DNA of 8,417 nucleotides, from the NCBI GenBank assembly GCA_016205125.1, contig JACQJE010000005.1, positions 1 to 8,417 of the forward strand, read 5' to 3'. A program made the position numbers and the translations under genes. The stretch is from Deltaproteobacteria bacterium (GTDB taxonomy: Bacteria > Bdellovibrionota > O2-12-FULL-43-9 > JACQJE01). The first letter of the stretch is position 1; each line of letters opens with the position of its first letter. Under the pieces are notes generated by a model. That model did not search any database. It was given only the letters and a program-made list of their open reading frames with translations, and was not told the DNA's origin. This document shows, piece after piece, positions 1 to 4,621 of this stretch.

Positions 1-457
1 GATTGGGGGGAATATTCTTCTTTTTTTCGAAGGGCGGAAAGCGGTTTTTTACTTCTTCGAGAGTCTCACGCTGTGCATAGAAATAAACCTTGGAGTAATC
101 GGCGGGCGCTTCGCCGAGCATTGTTTTAGCCGCCGTGTAGCAAGCAAAAATGCAAGAGGGGGGGACAAGACCTTCCATTTCTCTGATGGGGGCATGCACG
201 AGGGTTTTATAAAGGATGTCTCGCTCAAGATTGCGCAAGCTTGCCCAATAGTAGAGGAGCTTTTCCACGTCCTCGACGACAAAGAATTTAGAAGCTTTTC
301 GCACCGCTCCGATTTGCGCAGGAACTCTCAGCGCATGATGGATTGTGCTGGAAGAATAATGGAGCTTTTCAGCAAGTTCCTGTTGCGTATGCTTAAACTT
401 TCGCTGAACCAATGCCTCGTAGAGGAGGTAATGCCAACATGTTTCGATTTTTTTCAT
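1..457 (-). CDS. Winged helix-turn-helix protein, AbiEi-like layout (3' end outside window)
   Basis: The frame is open from the ATG at 457-455 to the left edge, giving 152 codons with no stop, so the C-terminus is missing. The N-terminus is basic and helical. A helix-turn-helix spans about residues 24-43 (TQQELAEKL, then YSSSTIHHAL), followed by a wing-like stretch (GAVRKASKFFVVEDVEKLL, 50-68). After it come a WASLRNLERDI helix (71-81) and a block reading LVPPSCIFACYTAAKTMLGEAPADY (97-121) and KVYFYA (123-128). This order (wHTH, then a P-x-A/C-x-F plus GExPADY block) recalls uncharacterised wHTH proteins related to AbiEi-type antitoxins and nucleotidyltransferase-associated regulators; the family link is from memory. 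ATG 457 is chosen because the upstream ATG at 470 hits a stop after four codons. There is only a weak GGA upstream, and the predicted transcript begins almost at the ATG. Likely role: DNA-binding repressor of its own gene. It may have a partner gene further left, which cannot be seen here. Confidence 0.8.
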   Translation of the reverse strand, partial: MKKIETCWHYLLYEALVQRKFKHTQQELAEKLHYSSSTIHHALRVPAQIGAVRKASKFFVVEDVEKLLYYWASLRNLERDILYKTLVHAPIREMEGLVPPSCIFACYTAAKTMLGEAPADYSKVYFYAQRETLEEVKNRFPPFEKKKNIPPN

Positions 458-466
458 CTCGAATCC

Positions 467-495
467 ATTATAATTCGATTTTTATCGAATAGCAA
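467..495 (-). promoter_or_regulatory. Sigma70-type promoter of the wHTH gene
   Basis: On the minus strand a consensus -10 TATAAT (472-467) lies 17 bp downstream of TTGCTA (495-490), a 4/6 match to TTGACA. The expected start site, 6-8 bp past the -10, falls at about 459-461. That is only two to four bases before the ATG at 457, so the mRNA would be leaderless or nearly so. Seen: box sequences and spacing. Inferred: promoter use and start site. Confidence 0.65.
473..490. promoter_or_regulatory. Operator-like inverted repeat in the promoter spacer
   Basis: ATTCGAT-TTTT-ATCGAAT is a perfect 7-bp inverted repeat with a 4-bp spacer. It fills the interval between the -35 and -10 boxes of the wHTH promoter and touches the -35. 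The TCGA cores of the two arms are 10 bp apart, about one helical turn, which suits an HTH dimer. Two further half-sites (TCGA cores at 459-462 and 444-447, in TCGAAT and TTCGAT context) flank the start codon and could form a second, looser site. The probable ligand is the adjacent wHTH protein acting as autorepressor. That is inference from position and symmetry. Confidence 0.6.
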
Positions 496-521
496 GGATA
501 AACCGGCGCTCAAAAGAAGGC

Positions 522-550
522 TTGAATTGTGAAACGAGGAGAGCCATAAT
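522..550 (+). promoter_or_regulatory. Divergent promoter for the lipoprotein gene
   Basis: TTGAAT (522-527), a 17-bp spacer and CATAAT (545-550) make a good sigma70-type promoter pointing right. The predicted start site near 557 gives a leader of about 35 nt that includes the Shine-Dalgarno at 577-584. It lies back to back with the wHTH promoter, whose operator is about 32 bp upstream of this -35, so joint control by the wHTH protein is possible but not shown. Confidence 0.5.
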
Positions 551-591
551 GACAACATCATCCCTCTGATCTGACAAAAGGAGGTTGTCGC

Positions 592-945
592 ATGAAGGCA
601 GGCGAAGGATTGTGGAAGGTGCGGTTTCTTGCACTCCTCATAGTCGCGATTTTTCTTTCTGGATGTGCCTTCCCTGCCAGAAGAGTGGTCAGCTATCAGG
701 GGACGTTTCGCCCGGGTGGAAACTTTGTGCGGGGTGAAGATCGGGGGTTTGCGATACTGGGATTGATTGATGTCGACAAAGTGGCGACGGGTGTGGAAAT
801 CAGCAGTGGCTTGAAGGACAAATACCAATGCGCGCGCCTCTCGAATATCGAAGTGACTTACACAGACTGGTTTTTTATTCTCTTCAGTCTCCCGACCACG
901 ATGGTGACCGCTTCTTGCCTGAAAGAGGGTGGAGCCCTCGATTGA
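592..945 (+). CDS. Small lipoprotein, possibly Bor/Iss-like
   Basis: This 117-residue protein has a classical lipoprotein signal: a basic N-terminus (MKAGEGLWKVR), a hydrophobic core (12-22) and lipobox LSGC with the lipidated Cys at 25. The mature part is about 93 residues, is not membrane-spanning, and has two further cysteines (C80, C109) that could form a disulfide in the periplasm. A C-terminal block, YTDWFFILFSLPTTMVTASC (90-109), has the aspartate-tryptophan, hydrophobic stretch and final cysteine layout I associate with small Bor/Iss and TRL-type lipoproteins. The similarity is weak and no function should be transferred. The start is secure: AAAGGAGG at 577-584 sits 7 nt before the ATG. 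The next in-frame residues after the lipobox (AFPARR) do not include Asp at +2, which favours outer-membrane sorting by the usual enterobacterial rule. It converges on the aspA-like gene. Confidence 0.8.
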   Translation: MKAGEGLWKVRFLALLIVAIFLSGCAFPARRVVSYQGTFRPGGNFVRGEDRGFAILGLIDVDKVATGVEISSGLKDKYQCARLSNIEVTYTDWFFILFSLPTTMVTASCLKEGGALD

Positions 946-948
946 GCT

Positions 949-2358
949 TTATTTGGAAGATGGGCGCTCAGTTAATTTTGGCTGAGTGATTCGATCGATC
1001 GCAAAGCGCTTCTTAAATTCTGCATCACTTAGGATCTTTTTAGCTTTGAGCGTCTGAATAATGCTCTGGTCATTCTTGAGAGCTTCCTTTACAACGTCAG
1101 CCGCCGCGGAATAGCCGATCATCGGATTGAGGATCGTTGCCAGCCCCATACTGTTTTCAAAGTAATGTTGAGCGCGGTTGCGGTCGACTCTGATTCCATC
1201 GAGGCACTTTTCTTTAAAGACGTTGAGCATCTCTATAAGGATCTTCATCGAAAAGAGGATGTTGAAGATGATCACCGGCATCATGACGTTGAGCTGAAAC
1301 TGCGCGGCTTGAGAGGCCCATGAGACAGCAGAGTCGTTTCCGATCACCTGAAAAGAGACCATGTTGAGGCACTCGCAGATGACCGGGTTGACCTTCCCTG
1401 GCATAATCGAAGAGCCGGGTTGAACAGCGGGGAGCTCAATTTCAGCCAGACCTGTTTTAGGGCCGGAGCTGTAGAGACGGAGGTCATTGGAGATCTTGCT
1501 CAAATCGAGCGCCAGAAGTTTCAGCGCGGCGGAGTAAGCGGCCATATCGGCGGTGCTCTGGGAGCATTCGACGAGATCCATTCCTTTTTCCAGGGAGAGG
1601 CGGGTCAGCTCACTTAGCTTTTCAGCCATGCGAGAGGCGTATTCGGGGTGACTGTTGACCCCTGTCCCTGCGGCGGTTCCTCCGATGTTGAGATACCGGA
1701 GCTGATCCGCTGCTCCTTCAAGGCGGCGAAGCGCCTTTGTGAGCATTGCCGCATAAGCGCCAAAGATCTGCCCGTAAGTGATTGGAACGGCGTCTTGTAA
1801 ATGGGTGCGCGCGGAAGTGACCACATCAGCAGAGGTTCTGGAGAGTTGCTTGAACGCTGAAATCACCCCTTCGAGGGCTTTCCTGAGCTCTCCGTGACGC
1901 ATAAGAGTCGAGAGCCGCATTGCTGTGGGAAAGGTGTCATTTGTGGATTGCGCCATATTCACGTGGTCATTGGGGTGAACGACGGAGTAGTTACCCCGTT
2001 TCCCTCCAAGAATCTCGATGGCGCGGTTGCAGAGAACTTCGTTGGTATTCATATTGTGCGAAGTTCCTGCCCCAGCCTGAAAGACATCGACGACAAATTG
2101 ATCGCGATGTTTGCCATTGAGGATTTCATCTGCGGCCTGAACAATCGCTTTGGAGATTTTTGAATCGAGAAGACCGAGGTCGGTGTTCACAAGAGCGGCT
2201 GTTTTCTTAATATAAACAAAGGCAGTGACAAATTCCGGGAAGGGCTTAAATCCGCTGATTGGAAAGTTTTCAACCGCCCGCAATGTCTGGATGCCGTAAT
2301 AGACATCTTTTGGAACCCTCTTTTCTCCCAAGCTATCCTTCTCGATGCGGTATTCCAT
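949..2358 (-). CDS. aspA: Aspartate ammonia-lyase (aspartase/fumarase superfamily)
   Basis: The predicted reaction is L-aspartate to fumarate plus ammonia, in the cytosol, as a homotetramer. At 469 residues it has the usual family length. Landmarks: YYGIQTLRAVENFPISG (20-36), which is aspartase-like; GAGTSHNMNTNEV (96-108); HVNMAQSTNDTFPTAMRL (132-149); the substrate-binding T-H pair in ARTHLQDAVPIT (183-194); GTAAGTGVN (227-235); and the superfamily signature with the mobile catalytic serine loop, GSSIMPGKVNP (315-325). All active-site motifs look intact. The N-terminal block and LQDAVP favour aspartase over class II fumarase, which is the main alternative. An NVMMP stretch stands where Bacillus-type aspartases as I recall them have NVMEP, so substrate choice is not certain. 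Start: AAGGGG (minus strand, 2370-2365) lies 6 nt before the ATG. It is the same-strand neighbour downstream of selB, across a 101-bp gap with a promoter candidate. Confidence 0.83.
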   Translation of the reverse strand: MEYRIEKDSLGEKRVPKDVYYGIQTLRAVENFPISGFKPFPEFVTAFVYIKKTAALVNTDLGLLDSKISKAIVQAADEILNGKHRDQFVVDVFQAGAGTSHNMNTNEVLCNRAIEILGGKRGNYSVVHPNDHVNMAQSTNDTFPTAMRLSTLMRHGELRKALEGVISAFKQLSRTSADVVTSARTHLQDAVPITYGQIFGAYAAMLTKALRRLEGAADQLRYLNIGGTAAGTGVNSHPEYASRMAEKLSELTRLSLEKGMDLVECSQSTADMAAYSAALKLLALDLSKISNDLRLYSSGPKTGLAEIELPAVQPGSSIMPGKVNPVICECLNMVSFQVIGNDSAVSWASQAAQFQLNVMMPVIIFNILFSMKILIEMLNVFKEKCLDGIRVDRNRAQHYFENSMGLATILNPMIGYSAAADVVKEALKNDQSIIQTLKAKKILSDAEFKKRFAIDRITQPKLTERPSSK

Positions 2359-2395
2359 AAGTTTCCCCTTAAAGCTGACTCAAAATGTCCTTTCA

Positions 2396-2424
2396 GCTAT
2401 ATCATGGAGTCGGACACTCAGCAA
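2396..2424 (-). promoter_or_regulatory. Candidate promoter of aspA
   Basis: On the minus strand TTGCTG (2424-2419), a 17-bp spacer and TATAGC (2401-2396) precede the aspA start by about 38 bp from the -10. Both boxes are only 3-4/6 matches. It suggests aspA can be transcribed independently of selB, but read-through from selB is equally possible. No terminator-like hairpin with a T tract was seen in 2359-2459. Confidence 0.35.
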
Positions 2425-2459
2425 TTTATTACGTGGGAAATATGATTATTTGACAGGTA

Positions 2460-4361
2460 TTAATTCTGGCGCAAGAGTCTTACAGATCCGATGCGCAGAG
2501 TGATCTGCTGGGCGTCAAAATATTCGAGAAGGGGGATGGTGTATTTTCGGCTTAAGCCTGTTGCTTCCCGGTAGTTTTGGGGTGTGATGGCCTGCGTGTG
2601 GCGAAAAAGTGAGTAGAGATGTTCCTGCAGGTCATGGAGAGTGAGAGGGGGGTAATAAAGGTCATCCTTCACTTTGACCACTGACCTCTGCTGTATCAGA
2701 TACTGCAGATGAGAGCGGAGCTCACCCTCTTTTTTGCCGAGAGCCTTTGCCATTTCAGAAAGGGTGGGAGGCGTTTTCCCCCCTTCCTGCAGAAGAGAGA
2801 GGAGTTTCTGGAGAATCTCCTGATCTTCCATTCCGATCTTTGGGATAAATGATTTCAAATGTGCGGCAGAGCCATCGAGCCTGACGATTTTTTCCTCCAG
2901 AAGAGAATCGAGGAGCATGTCCCAGAGAGGATCTGAAATGGGGCGCCTTAATGTAGAGCGCCACTGCGCAAGGGGAATTCCTCCTTTGAGAGGATGGGTA
3001 TTGTGATATTCCCTGAGCCGCAAGAGGAGGGACTCCTTCGTTCTTTCGAACGCAGAGGCATCGATATATCGCCCCTCGGATGAACAGATGCATTTCTTCT
3101 CTTTTGCCAAAGCGGAAAGAAGATCGCTTGCCTTCTCAGTCGCTGCATTTAACAGAAAAGCCATTTCAGGAGGAGAAGATCCCTCCAGACCTTTTTGCCG
3201 GACAAAGGAGTCTGTGATCTCTTTTAAAGAACCGATGTCGAGGCTGCGAAACTCCTCATATTTCAGCGGGCGGCAGAAGTGGTGCTTCGGCCCGACGGCA
3301 TCCAGGACTTCCCCACCGCCGATCGTGTAACCGTAATGCGGAAGGGGTGAAAAACCTCGCAAGATGAAATGGTCTCCGCGAAGAATGGGGAGGGGTGAGG
3401 AAAGAAGAATTTCTCCGTAAGGGAGAGAATGGATGGAAACACTGCTTTCCAGAGTGGTCAAACCAAATTGCAGCTGGCATTTAAAAGGGCGTTTCGAGGG
3501 CTCAAACCTGAAAGAGGAGACCCACTCTATTCTTGCCAATAACAGCATCGGGAGAGATTTCACCGCAGGAGAGATGAGAAAGCTGCCGCGCGAAATTTCT
3601 TCTACAGAGACGCCAGAGAGATTGACAGCAAGCCTCTGCCGCCACCCGCAAGAGGCGACAGAAATTCCATGCCGCTGAAGCTCTTTTACCAGAACTCGTC
3701 TATTTTCCGGATAAACCCACACTTCTCCACCCTTCTTTATTTTTCCGGAGAGGACCGTTCCCGTCACAACCGTTCCCAATCCTTTCAGCATGAAAACCCG
3801 ATCCACGGGGAGTCTGAAAAGAGGAGCGCCATCATAGGTTGTGAGAGGCGCACTGGACAATTCCCGATCAATAGTGTCCAGGAGCCCTTTGATGCCGCGG
3901 CCTGATATCGAATCGCAGGTCACCACTGGAGCCCTGGAATAGGGCGTATCATCGAGAAACTTTTTGACGTCCCCCTTCACCATTTCCAGCCACTCCGCGG
4001 CTACCTGATCCAGATGGGTCAGGACAGCAATGAGTTTTGGAATTTGAAGGAGGCGGAGGATGTCAAAATGCTCCTTCGTCTGCGGGCGGATTCCTTCTTC
4101 TGCAGAGATCACGAGGAGCGCAAGATCGAATCCAAAGGCCCCGCCGCACATCTGGCGGACAAATTTTTCATGGCCGGGGACATCAATGACACTGCACTTT
4201 TTTCCGGAGGGGAGAAAAAAGTGAGCAAAGCCGAGTTCAATCGTAATCCCCCGCTTTTTCTCCTCAGGGAGGCGGTCGGTATCGACGCCAGTCAATGCTT
4301 TGACGAGACTCGTTTTCCCGTGATCAATGTGGCCGGCGGTTCCGATAATGAATTGTTCCAT
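2460..4361 (-). CDS. selB: Selenocysteine-specific translation elongation factor SelB
   Basis: SelB is a GTPase that carries Sec-tRNA(Sec) to the ribosome and, through its C-terminal winged helices, binds the SECIS hairpin beside an in-frame UGA. Its 633 residues match full-length bacterial SelB. G1 is GHIDHGKT (10-17), followed by the SelB-typical GVDTDRLPEEKKRGITIELGF block (25-45, switch I Thr40); G3 is DVPGHE (60-65). G4 reads THLD (115-118); bacterial SelB normally has a lysine at the second place (TKxD), here His. Beta-barrel domains II-III follow (about 180-350), then the winged-helix region (about 390-633), ending in GLSRKYTIPLLEYFDAQQITLRIG, the conserved end of the last SECIS-reading winged helix. 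The start follows from alignment of G1 near the N-terminus. There is no Shine-Dalgarno at normal distance; the nearest AAGG is 15 nt upstream. selA, selD and tRNA(Sec) are not in the window. Confidence 0.96.
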   Translation of the reverse strand: MEQFIIGTAGHIDHGKTSLVKALTGVDTDRLPEEKKRGITIELGFAHFFLPSGKKCSVIDVPGHEKFVRQMCGGAFGFDLALLVISAEEGIRPQTKEHFDILRLLQIPKLIAVLTHLDQVAAEWLEMVKGDVKKFLDDTPYSRAPVVTCDSISGRGIKGLLDTIDRELSSAPLTTYDGAPLFRLPVDRVFMLKGLGTVVTGTVLSGKIKKGGEVWVYPENRRVLVKELQRHGISVASCGWRQRLAVNLSGVSVEEISRGSFLISPAVKSLPMLLLARIEWVSSFRFEPSKRPFKCQLQFGLTTLESSVSIHSLPYGEILLSSPLPILRGDHFILRGFSPLPHYGYTIGGGEVLDAVGPKHHFCRPLKYEEFRSLDIGSLKEITDSFVRQKGLEGSSPPEMAFLLNAATEKASDLLSALAKEKKCICSSEGRYIDASAFERTKESLLLRLREYHNTHPLKGGIPLAQWRSTLRRPISDPLWDMLLDSLLEEKIVRLDGSAAHLKSFIPKIGMEDQEILQKLLSLLQEGGKTPPTLSEMAKALGKKEGELRSHLQYLIQQRSVVKVKDDLYYPPLTLHDLQEHLYSLFRHTQAITPQNYREATGLSRKYTIPLLEYFDAQQITLRIGSVRLLRQN

Positions 4362-4382
4362 ATGACAGAGTACTTACCTTAC

Positions 4383-4400
4383 GTTATTGGGAAGTGACAA
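4383..4400 (+). repeat. Diverged copy of the TTATTGAGAAGTTAC repeat
   Basis: GTTATTGGGAAGTGACAA matches 15 of 18 positions of GTTATTGAGAAGTTACGA at 4559-4576, in the same orientation. It lies just upstream of selB. Its complement supplies TTGTCA (4400-4395), a 5/6 -35-like box for selB, but no good -10 follows. Confidence 0.5.
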
Positions 4401-4426
4401 TCTTTATTCGTTTGAGGAGATGAGAA

Positions 4427-4574
4427 GTAACTTCTCAATAAGTGGAGGTACTGTCATCCTGAGCAAAGCGAAGGATCTAGATTCTTCGGGCACGGAGCCT
4501 GCCCTCGAGTGAAACGAAGGGTGCCCTCAGAATGACAGGGGTTGCACTTTTGCCTCAAGTTATTGAGAAGTTAC
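4427..4574. repeat. Outer 15-bp perfect inverted repeat enclosing the 88-bp element
   Basis: GTAACTTCTCAATAA (4427-4441) and TTATTGAGAAGTTAC (4560-4574) are exact reverse complements, and a weaker match (9 of the next 9-14 aligned bases, depending on ends) continues inward. The left arm also overlaps its own small palindrome, GAGAAGT-A-ACTTCTC (4422-4436). The 148-bp span encloses the CTGTCATYCTGAG element. This looks like a small mobile or palindromic intergenic repeat rather than a terminator: arms are AT-rich and there is no following T tract. Confidence 0.65.
4451..4538. repeat. 88-bp palindromic intergenic repeat with CTGTCATYCTGAG ends
   Basis: The ends CTGTCATCCTGAG (4451-4463) and CTCAGAATGACAG (4526-4538) are reverse complements with one mismatch in 13. 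Inside are a 20-base palindrome, CGAAGGATCT/AGATTCTTCG (4469-4488, one G-T pair), and a GGGCAC/GTGCCC pair (4488-4493 with 4521-4526), so the strand can fold as a branched cruciform. Repeats starting GTCATYCTGAG and carrying AGCGAAGGATCT are, as I recall, scattered in many bacterial genomes, particularly in metagenome-derived ones. It has no coding capacity and would need a transposase elsewhere. Confidence 0.75.
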
Positions 4575-4592
4575 GATGAGAATGTAAAAGTG

Positions 4593-4601
4593 TGTTAAAA
4601 T
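4593..4601 (+). promoter_or_regulatory. Weak extended -10 upstream of the TPR gene
   Basis: TGTTAAAAT contains TAAAAT (4596-4601, 5/6 to TATAAT) with a TG one base upstream, the extended -10 form. No good -35 sits at 17 bp. Its start site would fall near 4608, directly on the Shine-Dalgarno (4609-4613), so the leader would be very short. Low confidence. Confidence 0.25.
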
Positions 4602-4621
4602 CTTCTCCGGAGGCAGAAACG

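Noticed and set aside
194..532. Plus-strand open frame of 112 codons
   Set aside because: It lies antisense to the wHTH gene, whose protein has recognisable HTH and downstream blocks; it has no Shine-Dalgarno and runs through the promoter and operator of that gene.
549..569. Six-codon leader peptide (ATG at 549 to TGA at 569) after a GAGGAG
   Set aside because: The ATG overlaps the predicted -10 CATAAT of the lipoprotein promoter, so it would lie upstream of the transcript start.
454..828. Minus-strand open frame of 124 codons
   Set aside because: It covers the divergent promoters and most of the lipoprotein gene on the opposite strand. The lipoprotein has a lipobox and a strong Shine-Dalgarno; this frame has no recognisable features.
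943..945. Lipoprotein TGA as a possible selenocysteine codon, given selB nearby
   Set aside because: The protein is complete at the TGA, no extension of interest follows, and the next bases belong to the convergent aspA end; no SECIS-like hairpin was seen.
4444..4449. GGAGGT Shine-Dalgarno-like sequence
   Set aside because: No start codon follows at a usable distance; it is part of the degenerate inner extension of the outer inverted repeat.
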